Shown piece after piece: positions 7,047 through 15,233 of a stretch of 54,411 nt of DNA (position 1 is its first letter; every line of letters begins with the position of its first letter). A program made the position numbers and the translations under genes. This DNA is from UBA8337 sp963932545 (lineage in GTDB: Bacteria; Pseudomonadota; Alphaproteobacteria; RS24): assembly GCA_963932545.1 (NCBI GenBank), contig CAWVRH010000016.1:1-54411 (forward strand). Reading direction: 5' to 3'. A model generated the notes under the pieces. It searched no databases. It had not been told where the DNA came from and was given only the letters and a program-made list of their open reading frames with translations.

Positions 7047-7676
7047 TTACTTCTTCGCCCCGCCTAACCCAATCTTCATATCATCGGTTTCTTCGCCCTG
7101 CTGCACCAGCGTCAGGGTTTGGCCGTCGGTTTCGAAAATATTCAGCGAGCAATTTTGCGGCGCGAACGAAATGACATCTTGCGCGGCCCAATCCGCTGGC
7201 TGCGAAGTGGCCGCGCAATAGGCCACGTTCAGCGCGATGAAATGCGAGAACACAACCACATGCTCGCCGCGTGCGGCCATAGCGTTTAGCGCGCGCGGCA
7301 CGGCGTCGAACCAGCCTTTGAAATCTAGCCCGCTGGCTTGGCTCACGCGGTCGTCATACAAGCCCTGCCACGTGCCCGCCATCACACGGCGCAACCAATC
7401 GGTGCGCTGCGTTAAATCTTCGATGGGCGGGGGAATTTCCGAAACGCCCAGCTCAATCTTCGGCGTGGCGCCCCAAGCTTGCGCCAGCGGAATGGCCGTC
7501 TCTTGGCAGCGCTTTAGCGGGCTGGTGTAAATGGGTGCGGGCGCGCCAACCAAGGCTTGCACGGCCTCGGCCACCGCCGCGCTTTGGCTGCGGCCCAACT
7601 CGTTGAGGCCCGGGTCAGCATCGCCATCCCAGCCCGCCGCCGCCTTGCCGTGGCGGATCATATATATGCGTGTCAT
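7047..7676 (-). CDS. Histidine phosphatase family protein (phosphoglycerate-mutase-like)
   Basis: This 209-residue protein starts MTRIYMIRHGKA, the RHG signature whose histidine is phosphorylated in the branch-2H phosphatase superfamily. A second conserved block is YTSPLKRCQETA (about residues 50-62), and the second catalytic histidine lies in VVVFSHFIALN (about 143-153). AAGGGG precedes ATG 7676. It starts 21 bp after the thiolase-like gene, so the two are probably co-transcribed. The substrate cannot be named; the family ranges from phosphoglycerate mutases to SixA-type and small-metabolite phosphatases. Confidence 0.85.
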   Translation of the reverse strand: MTRIYMIRHGKAAAGWDGDADPGLNELGRSQSAAVAEAVQALVGAPAPIYTSPLKRCQETAIPLAQAWGATPKIELGVSEIPPPIEDLTQRTDWLRRVMAGTWQGLYDDRVSQASGLDFKGWFDAVPRALNAMAARGEHVVVFSHFIALNVAYCAATSQPADWAAQDVISFAPQNCSLNIFETDGQTLTLVQQGEETDDMKIGLGGAKK

Positions 7677-7697
7677 GTCGGCCCCTTCATCTTCGCA

Positions 7698-9242
7698 TTA
7701 AGCGGCAGGCGTAAACGTATTGATGCCGTCGGCGCTGGTTAGCGTGCCGCGCATGCCGATGGCGTCTTGGCGCATCAGCTCCTGCACGTGGTCGCCCTCA
7801 TGGCTCATGTAAGCGCAAAACCGATGGCCCGTGTTTTCCATGCGGCCAATGAGAATGCCCTCAGGCGGTTTGCCCGCCACATGCGACACCGTATAGCTCT
7901 CAATCGTCCCCATGCCTTCGGGCGTTTCCTCGACGGTCATTTTGTCCATGGCGTCGATTTTGCCTTGCAGCACGCTCGGCGCTTCGCGTTGCCAATCGCC
8001 CTCAAAAGGCTGCGTCGAATATAGCCCCAAAGAGTGTTTGGTCAGGAACCAGCCATTGCCATTGCAAAACCCTTTGCTGCCCGGATTAGCCCGAAGTTTC
8101 TGCGCCATTTGCGCGACAGATAAAAGCGTATAAGCATTGCCCGCGCCGCCGAAATACGGTAAGCCGCCGGTGATGGTGAACGGGCGTTCGTCATCATCGG
8201 CAATGTTCATCTCGCGGCAGGCCACTTCCACGGCCACGGGGAAGCAAGAGTAAAGATCGAAATAATCGATATCGGCCACGCTCCAGCCCGCCATAGTTAG
8301 CGCCAATTCGGCCATGCCTTTCATGGCGTGGCTGCGGTGCAGCTCGGGGCGCTCAATGGGGTTCCAAATGTCATTGGCTTCGGCGCAACCGTGCAAGTAA
8401 ACCCAGTTGCTCTCGTCAATGCCCATCTCGCGGGCTTTGCCGACAGAAGTCAGCACCACGGCCGCCGCTTGGTCGACGCGAATGACCGAGTTCATATATT
8501 TAGGATACGGATAACCGACCAAACGATTGGTCTCGGTGACGGTTGAAATTTCTTCCGCCGAACGCGCCACGGGAAACCAGCTATACGGATTTTGCGCCGC
8601 AATCTCAGTGAACGGCTGCATCATCTCGCCTAGCTTTTGCATATGCGTGGGCATATCGCGGCCCAAATGATGGCGCAGCGCGTTTTCAAATATCGGATAA
8701 TAATTCACCGGATAGTAAAGCCCATGGCGCCGTTCGACCGGCAGGCAGCCATTTTTCTCGACGCCCACTTCTTCGCGCGGGCCTTCAACTTGGTCGTTCC
8801 AGCCCGGTTTATCTGAGAAATCTAGCCCTTGCCCCAGCACGCGCATAATCGAGCCAAGCCCTTCGCCGCCTACAAGCAAGGCCGTGCCGACCGAGCCTTT
8901 GGAAATGCGTTCGGCCAATTCATTGATCATCATTTGCGGGGAATTACCGCCCGTTGCCGCGACCAAAGATTGCGTGGGCGACAAATCCAAATCGCGCGCT
9001 ACGCTGAGGCCGATATTATTATAGCGTCCGATGGGCAGGTTCGCGCCCTCGGGTGAATCGGTCACAAACCGAATACCCGCCACCGTGTCGATGTTTTGCT
9101 TGGCCGTGCCGCCCGCATCGACCAGCGCTGCCTCGGCCGCTTGCGTGAGCAGCGCCAAGGGCGATTTTAGCTTTTCAGCGTCTTTTTCTTTTTGCAGCGT
9201 CAGGCCTGTGCCAATTAAAATCGGGGTATTGTCGTTCACCAT
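7698..9242 (-). CDS. Thiolase-like protein (acetyl-CoA acetyltransferase / SCP2-thiolase family)
   Basis: The 514-residue protein has a thiolase fold: an N-terminal half with GTALLVGGEGLGSIMR, a C-terminal half with DIDYFDLYSCFPVAVEVA and GGLPYFGGAGNAYT, and an extra C-terminal domain of about 100 residues, as in COG0183 proteins annotated acetyl-CoA acetyltransferase. Where thiolases carry the nucleophilic cysteine (VEANCASGS-type block) this one reads SLVAATGGNSPQMM, with no cysteine; the GHPxGxxG histidine block is replaced by YFGGAGNA. It may therefore not be a classic thiolase. AGGAGAGAG precedes ATG 9242. It forms a probable two-gene unit with the histidine phosphatase. Confidence 0.8.
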   Translation of the reverse strand: MVNDNTPILIGTGLTLQKEKDAEKLKSPLALLTQAAEAALVDAGGTAKQNIDTVAGIRFVTDSPEGANLPIGRYNNIGLSVARDLDLSPTQSLVAATGGNSPQMMINELAERISKGSVGTALLVGGEGLGSIMRVLGQGLDFSDKPGWNDQVEGPREEVGVEKNGCLPVERRHGLYYPVNYYPIFENALRHHLGRDMPTHMQKLGEMMQPFTEIAAQNPYSWFPVARSAEEISTVTETNRLVGYPYPKYMNSVIRVDQAAAVVLTSVGKAREMGIDESNWVYLHGCAEANDIWNPIERPELHRSHAMKGMAELALTMAGWSVADIDYFDLYSCFPVAVEVACREMNIADDDERPFTITGGLPYFGGAGNAYTLLSVAQMAQKLRANPGSKGFCNGNGWFLTKHSLGLYSTQPFEGDWQREAPSVLQGKIDAMDKMTVEETPEGMGTIESYTVSHVAGKPPEGILIGRMENTGHRFCAYMSHEGDHVQELMRQDAIGMRGTLTSADGINTFTPAA

Positions 9243-9424
9243 AATAACTCTCTCCTGTTTGGCGAGAGTTTAAGGTGGCTTTGGTTGGGTTCAAGCGAAT
9301 AATGACAAATCCCCGCCGCGACAGCAAATTTGCACACCTGCATAATATTTAGGCAACCGCCTAATTTTTAACCACATGAGTGGCAAAGCGCCAAACGACT
9401 CGTGTTCTGGGCCTGCTTCCGAAG

Positions 9425-9442
9425 TTGGCACGAATATTGCAT
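9425..9442 (+). promoter_or_regulatory. Sigma54 (RpoN) promoter of glnB-glnA
   Basis: TTGGCACGAATATTGCAT matches the sigma54 consensus (TGGCACG, four bases, TTGCW) at every conserved position, with the -24 GG at 9427-9428 and the -12 GC at 9439-9440, exactly 12 bases apart. It lies about 35 bp before the glnB start. NtrC-dependent activation under nitrogen limitation is the known logic for glnBA; a TGCA-rich patch near 9330-9345 could hold an activator site, but I cannot show that. Confidence 0.88.
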
Positions 9443-9474
9443 ATAGCTAGGAGATATCGCGCAGGAGACGGGCA

Positions 9475-9813
9475 ATGAAAAAAATCGAAGCTATTATCAA
9501 GCCATTCAAATTGGACGAAGTAAAAGACGCGCTGCAAGAAGCTGGCGTGCAAGGCATCACCGTGGTGGAAGCCAAAGGCTTTGGCCGCCAGAAGGGCCAC
9601 ACAGAGTTGTATCGTGGCGCCGAGTATGTTGTCGACTTTTTGCCGAAGGTAAAACTCGAAGTGGTTGTCGCCGATGACCAGCTCGATGGCGCCATTGAAG
9701 CCATTAAAACCGCCGCTGAAACAGGGCGTATTGGCGATGGCAAGATTTTTGTCTCGGAAATTTCGCAAGCTATTCGCATACGGACTGGCGAAACGGGCGA
9801 CGAGGCCCTATAA
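9475..9813 (+). CDS. glnB: Nitrogen regulatory protein P-II
   Basis: PII is the trimeric signal protein that reports 2-oxoglutarate and ATP/ADP status to glutamine synthetase adenylyltransferase and NtrB. The 112-residue length is exact. The T-loop holds the uridylylation site Y51 in YRGAEYVVDF; the B-loop is TGRIGDGKIFV; the N-terminus MKKIEAIIKPFKLDEVK is canonical. GCAGGAGACGG before ATG 9475 supplies the ribosome site. It is the first gene of a glnB-glnA operon under a sigma54 promoter, the usual alphaproteobacterial arrangement. Confidence 0.98.
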   Translation: MKKIEAIIKPFKLDEVKDALQEAGVQGITVVEAKGFGRQKGHTELYRGAEYVVDFLPKVKLEVVVADDQLDGAIEAIKTAAETGRIGDGKIFVSEISQAIRIRTGETGDEAL

Positions 9814-9863
9814 GACGCTTAATAAGTATACAGATTCACTGACTAGATTTTTGGAGATTACAC

Positions 9864-11273
9864 ATGTCAGACGCAGCTACCGTTCAAAAAATGATTAAAG
9901 ACAATGACGTCCAATATGTTGACGTTCGCTTTACCGACCCGCGCGGTAAAATGCATCATTTGACCTTGGACATCGACCTTGTCGATGATGATTTCTTCGC
10001 TGAAGGCACCATGTTCGACGGTTCGTCGATTGCGGGCTGGAAAGCCATTAACGAGTCCGACATGGTGTTGATGCCAGATTGCTCCACTGCCCGCCTCGAC
10101 CCGTTCTACGCGCAGCAGACCCTAACTTTGTTCTGTGATGTGCTTGAGCCAAATTCGCGCGGTGCTTATAACCGCGACCCTCGCTCGACCTCGCTACGTG
10201 CGGAAGAATATTTGAAATCAACGGGCATCGGCGACACAATTTTCTTCGGCCCAGAAGCTGAGTTCTTTGTATTTGACGACGTTCGTTTCTCGAACGATCC
10301 ATACAACACAGGCTTTGCCCTCGACAGCGTTGAGCTGCCAGACAATTCCGGCACTGAATATGAAGCTGGCAACATGGGTCACCGTCCGCGCACCAAAGGT
10401 GGCTACTTCCCAGTTAACCCAATCGATAGCGGTCAAGATCTGCGCGGCGAAATGCTCGGCGTCATGAAAGACATGGGCCTCAAAGTTGAAAAGCATCACC
10501 ACGAAGTGGCGGCTGCCCAACATGAGCTAGGCCTGAAATTCGGCACGATGACCAGCATCGCCGATGACCTGCAATTGTATAAATATGTGGTTCACAATGT
10601 GGCGCATGCTTATGGCAAATCCGCTACCTTTATGCCAAAGCCAGTGGCTGGCGATAATGGCACCGGCATGCACTGTCACCAGTCGATTTGGAAAGACGGC
10701 AAGCCGCTTTTCGCTGGCGACAAATATGCTGACCTTAGCCAAGACTGCTTGTATTACATCGGCGGCATCATCAAACATGCTCGCGCCTTGAACGCGTTGA
10801 CCAACCCGTCAACCAACTCCTACAAGCGCCTCATCCCAGGCTTTGAAGCACCGGTTCTGCTCGCCTATTCGGCTCGTAACCGCTCGGCTTCTTGCCGCAT
10901 TCCATTTGCCACATCGGCACCTGGCAAGCGCGTCGAAATTCGTTTCCCAGATCCAACCGCCAACCCATACCTCGCCTTCACCGCGATGTTGATGGCGGGC
11001 CTCGACGGCATCGAAAACAAAATCGATCCGGGCGAAGCGATGGATAAAGATTTGTACGAATTGCCACCTGAAGAGCTGGCCAATGTCCCACAAGTTTGTG
11101 GTTCTTTGCGCGAAGCTCTGGTTGCCCTAGACCAAGACCGTGATTTCCTGAAAAAAGGCAATGTCATGGACGACGACCAAATCGATGCGTATCTGGAACT
11201 GAAGTGGGAAGAAGTCTATCGCTTCGAACATGCCCCTCACCCAGTCGAATTCGACATGTATTACAGCGTCTAA
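9864..11273 (+). CDS. glnA: Glutamine synthetase type I
   Basis: Glutamine synthetase makes glutamine from glutamate, ammonia and ATP as a cytosolic dodecamer. The 469-residue length fits GS-I beta. Landmarks are the beta-grasp signature MFDGSSIAGWKAI (about 51-63), the metal-site block FFGPEAEFFVFD, the NGTGMHCHQS block, and the adenylylation tyrosine Y398 in KDLYELPPEE, so activity is probably controlled by GlnE and PII. GGAG precedes ATG 9864, 50 bp after glnB. No separate promoter is obvious in the gap, which fits co-transcription. Confidence 0.98.
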   Translation: MSDAATVQKMIKDNDVQYVDVRFTDPRGKMHHLTLDIDLVDDDFFAEGTMFDGSSIAGWKAINESDMVLMPDCSTARLDPFYAQQTLTLFCDVLEPNSRGAYNRDPRSTSLRAEEYLKSTGIGDTIFFGPEAEFFVFDDVRFSNDPYNTGFALDSVELPDNSGTEYEAGNMGHRPRTKGGYFPVNPIDSGQDLRGEMLGVMKDMGLKVEKHHHEVAAAQHELGLKFGTMTSIADDLQLYKYVVHNVAHAYGKSATFMPKPVAGDNGTGMHCHQSIWKDGKPLFAGDKYADLSQDCLYYIGGIIKHARALNALTNPSTNSYKRLIPGFEAPVLLAYSARNRSASCRIPFATSAPGKRVEIRFPDPTANPYLAFTAMLMAGLDGIENKIDPGEAMDKDLYELPPEELANVPQVCGSLREALVALDQDRDFLKKGNVMDDDQIDAYLELKWEEVYRFEHAPHPVEFDMYYSV

Positions 11274-11323
11274 GTAAGACGACACGAGATGCTGGCGCGT
11301 TCCACGACGTGCCAACAGGGCGG

Positions 11324-11354
11324 CCCCTTAGCAATGAGGGGTCGTTTGTCGTTT
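11324..11354 (+). terminator. Rho-independent terminator after glnA
   Basis: CCCCTTA (11324-11330) pairs with TGAGGGG (11335-11341) across a GCAA tetraloop of the stable GNRA type, and is followed by a T-rich tail. It lies 50 bp after the glnA stop and ends the glnBA transcript. Confidence 0.7.
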
Positions 11355-11364
11355 GGGCTAAACT

Positions 11365-11577
11365 CTATTGATAAAAATTAGGCGCTTTTTTTAGCGTGCG
11401 GGCAAATTCCATATCATGCTCAATCCACAATGTGGCGCCCATCTCAACCCGCAAGGCCCCGATTTTATCCATCGAGCCATGCGTGTCTTCCTTGGTTAGC
11501 CCGACAAAACGTTTCCAAGGGCCCGACAAAACGTTTCCAAGGGGTTGTCGGGCGGGCTCTGGAGTGACGTGGCGCGC
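11365..11577 (-). pseudogene. C-terminal remnant of an MBL-fold hydrolase (AHL-lactonase-like)
   Basis: On the minus strand, ending in TAG at 11367-11365, about 45 residues read VGLTKEDTHGSMDKIGALRV, then EMGATLWIEHDMEF, then ARTLKKAPNFYQ. The pattern of a serine-methionine helix, a GAxLWxxHD strand with the metal-binding His-Asp pair, and a KxAPxFY end matches the C-terminus of N-acyl-homoserine-lactonase-like metallo-beta-lactamase-fold proteins. The upstream part (zinc motif HxHxDH) is missing, and the preserved piece begins at a 22-bp tandem duplication. This 304-bp gap between glnA and the next gene holds nothing else but the terminator. Confidence 0.45.
11499..11542. repeat. 22-bp perfect tandem duplication
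   Basis: GCCCGACAAAACGTTTCCAA plus GG occurs at 11499-11520 and again, identically, at 11521-11542. Directly after it, TTGTCGGGC (11545-11553) is the inverse complement of the repeat's first nine bases, so either copy can form a hairpin with it. The duplication shifts the frame of the metallo-hydrolase remnant. It could be replication slippage at the hairpin. Confidence 0.9.
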
Positions 11578-12906
11578 TTATTTACCCTGCCAATAGGCGT
11601 TATAGGCCGCGGCGGCTTTTTTCTCTTCCGACTGATAACTAGTGAAAGCTTTAAACACGCCGAGGTCTAGGTTTGGCTCTTCGCCGCGCCCCATTCTGAG
11701 CAGTTGAATGCACCACCAGCCTTGTTGTCCCCAGCCGTTAAGCGCGGCAAACAAACGGAACGGTGAGTTGAGACCCAGAATGGGCCGCAAGAATTTTGGC
11801 CCAATCTCCATGCTTTTTTCAAAGATGGTGGTTGTATCGACTTCACCAGAAATCAGCTTGTTGACCACATTTGTGTCAACACAAAGAGGACGTCCCATGC
11901 CGACCATATCGCAGGCATCGGAACCCAAGGCCGCGTCCATGCCAGCGCGGGAGCGGAAGCCACCCGTTACCATCATCGGGCCTTTAAACACGGCGCGAAT
12001 GTCTTTCGCATAATCGAGGAAATAGGCTTCGCGTGCCACCGTGCTTTCGCGCAAGGCTTCGGCGCGGTCTGGGTTCAGCGTCAGATTGTCTAGGCCGACG
12101 AGTTTTGGCTGCTCATAAGTGCCGCCGGAAACTTCCAACAGGTCAAGCTCTTCGTCGTTCAACCATTTTGCAACTTGAACAGATTCCTTATGCGTGAAGC
12201 CACCCTTTTGGAAATCAGCCGAGTTAAGCTTCAAAGACACGGGGAATTTCTTGCCCACGGCTTTTCGAACTGCCCGCAGCGTTTGAAGCAACAAACGGGC
12301 GCGATTTTCAAGACTGCCGCCCCATTTATCGTCGCGCGTATTAATGTCTGGCGACAAGAACTCGGAAATCAAATAGCCATGCGCACCATGAATTTGCACG
12401 CCCGTGAAACCAGTTTCCTTGGCTGTTTTGGCGGCATGGGCAAACCGCTTGATGACATCCAAAATTTCTTCATGCGTTAACGCACGCGGCTTGCCAAAAG
12501 CAGCTCCTGGCATTTGCAATTGCACATCACTTGGCCCCACAGGTGTCGACGCCACGGCGGCCGGCGTTTGTCGGCCTGCGTGCGATATTTGCATCCAAAG
12601 ATGCGTGTTGTTTTTTGTGCCGGCCTTGGCATAGGCCTTCAGGCTGGCCAATTGAGCTTTGGTTTGCTTGCCTTCGATAACCACATTGCCCGGGCGCTCG
12701 AGGTAGCGATGGTCGATTTGCACATTGCCGGTCAGCAAAATGCCTGAGCCGCCTTCGGCCCAACGTCCATACAAAGTTTTGTGTTTTTTCGTCGCGCGAT
12801 TGCGCTCGTCTGCCAGACCTTCTGTCATGGCCGCTTTGCAAATGCGGTTTTTAATTTCAACGCCGCAAGGCAGCTTTAGACTAGATCCAATATTTACCGA
12901 TACCAT
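11578..12906 (-). CDS. NADH:flavin oxidoreductase, Old Yellow Enzyme family
   Basis: The 442-residue protein is a TIM-barrel FMN enzyme of the OYE/2,4-dienoyl-CoA-reductase-like group that reduces activated double bonds with NAD(P)H. Motifs are WMQISHAGRQTP (about 103-114), the FMN/substrate block GVQIHGAHGYLISEFLSP (about 170-187) followed by WGGSLENRARLL, and the phosphate-binding end GPMMVTGGFRSR with MVGMGRPL. Length corresponds to a single barrel plus a C-terminal extension; there is no second FAD/NAD domain or 4Fe-4S cluster. GGAGAAAC precedes ATG 12906. It is divergent from parE. Substrate unknown. Confidence 0.87.
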   Translation of the reverse strand: MVSVNIGSSLKLPCGVEIKNRICKAAMTEGLADERNRATKKHKTLYGRWAEGGSGILLTGNVQIDHRYLERPGNVVIEGKQTKAQLASLKAYAKAGTKNNTHLWMQISHAGRQTPAAVASTPVGPSDVQLQMPGAAFGKPRALTHEEILDVIKRFAHAAKTAKETGFTGVQIHGAHGYLISEFLSPDINTRDDKWGGSLENRARLLLQTLRAVRKAVGKKFPVSLKLNSADFQKGGFTHKESVQVAKWLNDEELDLLEVSGGTYEQPKLVGLDNLTLNPDRAEALRESTVAREAYFLDYAKDIRAVFKGPMMVTGGFRSRAGMDAALGSDACDMVGMGRPLCVDTNVVNKLISGEVDTTTIFEKSMEIGPKFLRPILGLNSPFRLFAALNGWGQQGWWCIQLLRMGRGEEPNLDLGVFKAFTSYQSEEKKAAAAYNAYWQGK

Positions 12907-12978
12907 TTAGTTTCTCCAAAGTTTTAACTGTGGGCTACACTAAGCACTGATTCGATAAGTTCAAGTGTGGAGTGCCCT

Positions 12979-15015
12979 ATGGCATCGGAAGATTTATTCA
13001 GCGACGAACCTGTTCCTGAAGCGAAAAAACCAAGCCCGAAAGCCGCTAAAAAAGCGGAGAAGGCGGAAAAAAGCTACTCCGCTGCTGACATCGAAGTGTT
13101 GGAAGGGCTGGAGCCCGTTCGGCGTCGCCCGGGCATGTATATCGGCGGCACCGACGGCCGCGCCATGCACCATTTATTTGCCGAAGTCATCGATAACTCC
13201 ATGGATGAAGCCGTGGCCGGATATGCCAGCTTTATCGAAGTGGAAGTCATGCCTAATAATCGCTTATCCATCCGCGATAATGGCCGTGGCATTCCCGTAG
13301 ACCCGCACCCTAAGTTTAAAAACAAGTCGGCGCTCGAAGTCATTATGACGACTTTGCACGCGGGCGGTAAATTCGGTGGCGATGCTTATGATACCTCCGG
13401 TGGCTTGCACGGCGTGGGCGTCTCGGTGGTGAATGCGCTTTCGTCTGAGCTAATTGTCGACGTCGCGCGCGATCAACTTATGTATCAACAAACCTTCTCG
13501 CGCGGCGCGCCTGTGGGGCAAATCGAAAAAATCGGCGAAGCCAAAAACAAACGCGGCACCACGGTTACCTTCACGCCCGATACAGAAATTTTTGGCACCA
13601 TAAGTTTTGACCCTGCGCGTCTTTACGCGATGGCAAAAGCCAAAGCCTATTTGTTTGGCGGCGTCGAAATTCGTTGGAAGTGCGACCCAGCTCTGATTAA
13701 AGACGAAACGAAGTGCCCACCCGAAGACGTGTTGAAATTCCCCAATGGTCTGCAAGATTATTTGGCCGAGCAAATTGATGGGCGTACGGTTGTGACGCCT
13801 GTGCCATTTGCTGGCAAAGTGAAAAAAGAAGGCGGCCACGGCAGCGTGGAGTGGGCCGTCACTTGGGTGGCTGCGGGTATCGGCGATGCCGATGGCATGT
13901 CCGCCAGCTATTGCAACACCGTGCCAACGCCAGAGGGCGGCACGCACGAACAAGGCATGCGCTCGGCACTCGCCAAGGGTTTAAAAGCCTATGGGGAACG
14001 CATCAACAATAAGAAAGCCAGCATTCTCACCGCCGAAGATGTGATGGGAACGGCGGCTGCTTTTGTTTCGGTATTTATTCGCGAGCCAGAATTTCAGGGC
14101 CAGACCAAAGATAAATTAGCAACGCCGGAAGCCGCCAAAATCGTGGAAAATACCTTACGCGATCATTTTGAGCATTATCTAACTTCCGCGCCTGCGGATG
14201 CCGATAAATTGCTCGGCTGGGTTATCGACCGCGCCGACGAACGCGTGCGCCGACGCCAAGAGCGCGATGTTAATCGCAAGACCGCGGTTCGTAAATTGCG
14301 CCTTCCCGGCAAGCTGGCCGACTGCTCGCAAAAATCATCGGAAGGCTCTGAGATTTTCATCGTCGAGGGCGATAGCGCGGGCGGCAGTGCCAAACAAGGG
14401 CGCAATCGGCGCAACCAAGCCGTGCTGCCTTTGCGGGGCAAAATTTTAAACGTGGCCAATGCCACCACTGCCAAAATGCAGCAAAGCCAACAAATTGGCG
14501 ATCTCGTTTTGGCGCTGGGTTGCGGCATGGGTGCGTCTTACGACAATTCGCGCCTGCGCTATGAGAAGGTCATCATCATGACCGATGCCGATGTCGATGG
14601 CGCGCATATTGCAGCGCTTCTGGTGACGTTTTTTCATGAACAAATGAGCGAGCTTATTCAAAACGGCCATCTCTATATCGCTGTGCCGCCGCTCTATCGT
14701 TTGGCGCAAGGGGCAAAAACTTTTTACGCGCGTGACGATGAACACCGCGAAGAATTGCTAGAATCTGAATTTCGCTCTAACGCCAAAGTCGAAATCAGCC
14801 GCTTTAAAGGCTTGGGTGAAATGCTGCCCGCACAATTAAAAGAGACTACGATGATGCCCGGCTCGCGCACGCTTTTGCAGGTACATATTCCAGACGACGA
14901 AGTCAAAGCCACAGCGCAAACCGTGTCTGATTTAATGGGCAGCAAACCCGAATTGCGTTTCAAATTCATTCAAGAAAACGCCGCCTTTGCCAGCGACGAA
15001 ATGTTGGACATCTAA
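12979..15015 (+). CDS. parE: DNA topoisomerase IV subunit B
   Basis: ParE is the ATPase subunit of topoisomerase IV, which decatenates daughter chromosomes. The protein has 678 residues from ATG 12979; GTGGAG just before acts as ribosome site, while a GTG at 12967 in frame would add four residues. The GHKL ATPase block includes VIDNSMDEA, RDNGRGIPVD and GGLHGVGVSVVNALS. The TOPRIM domain shows EGDSAGG (about 463) and the DxD metal site DADVDG (about 536). Lack of the GyrB-specific insert and the YIGGTDGRAMHHL N-terminal block support ParE rather than GyrB. A Lys/Ala-rich leader of about 30 residues precedes the ATPase. Confidence 0.93.
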   Translation: MASEDLFSDEPVPEAKKPSPKAAKKAEKAEKSYSAADIEVLEGLEPVRRRPGMYIGGTDGRAMHHLFAEVIDNSMDEAVAGYASFIEVEVMPNNRLSIRDNGRGIPVDPHPKFKNKSALEVIMTTLHAGGKFGGDAYDTSGGLHGVGVSVVNALSSELIVDVARDQLMYQQTFSRGAPVGQIEKIGEAKNKRGTTVTFTPDTEIFGTISFDPARLYAMAKAKAYLFGGVEIRWKCDPALIKDETKCPPEDVLKFPNGLQDYLAEQIDGRTVVTPVPFAGKVKKEGGHGSVEWAVTWVAAGIGDADGMSASYCNTVPTPEGGTHEQGMRSALAKGLKAYGERINNKKASILTAEDVMGTAAAFVSVFIREPEFQGQTKDKLATPEAAKIVENTLRDHFEHYLTSAPADADKLLGWVIDRADERVRRRQERDVNRKTAVRKLRLPGKLADCSQKSSEGSEIFIVEGDSAGGSAKQGRNRRNQAVLPLRGKILNVANATTAKMQQSQQIGDLVLALGCGMGASYDNSRLRYEKVIIMTDADVDGAHIAALLVTFFHEQMSELIQNGHLYIAVPPLYRLAQGAKTFYARDDEHREELLESEFRSNAKVEISRFKGLGEMLPAQLKETTMMPGSRTLLQVHIPDDEVKATAQTVSDLMGSKPELRFKFIQENAAFASDEMLDI

Positions 15016-15090
15016 GCCCAGCACCTAATCCGCGTGAGCAAAAGCTTTACATAGCGCTAAATCCCTCTATGTTCGCGACATTAAGTCAGG

Positions 15091-15109
15091 TCAGGCCGTG
15101 GTGGCCTGA
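15091..15109. repeat. Inverted repeat between parE and the RNA helicase gene
   Basis: TCAGGCC (15091-15097) and GGCCTGA (15103-15109) form a perfect 7-bp stem with loop GTGGT, about 75 bp after parE. No T-run follows, so termination is uncertain. A second hairpin ACGCTTC-AACG-GAAGCGT (15170-15187) lies in the probable 5' leader of the helicase gene. Structured leaders are common for cold-inducible helicases, but the role here is a guess. Confidence 0.45.
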
Positions 15110-15233
15110 GCTTTGAGGATTGCTGTTACTTCAGACATCTCAAGTGCTGCGCATGTCGCGCAAAAGCTAACGCTTCAACGGAAGCGTAGATTGCCAGCCC
15201 GCTATTTGCAGGGCCAACACGGAAGATACATAA

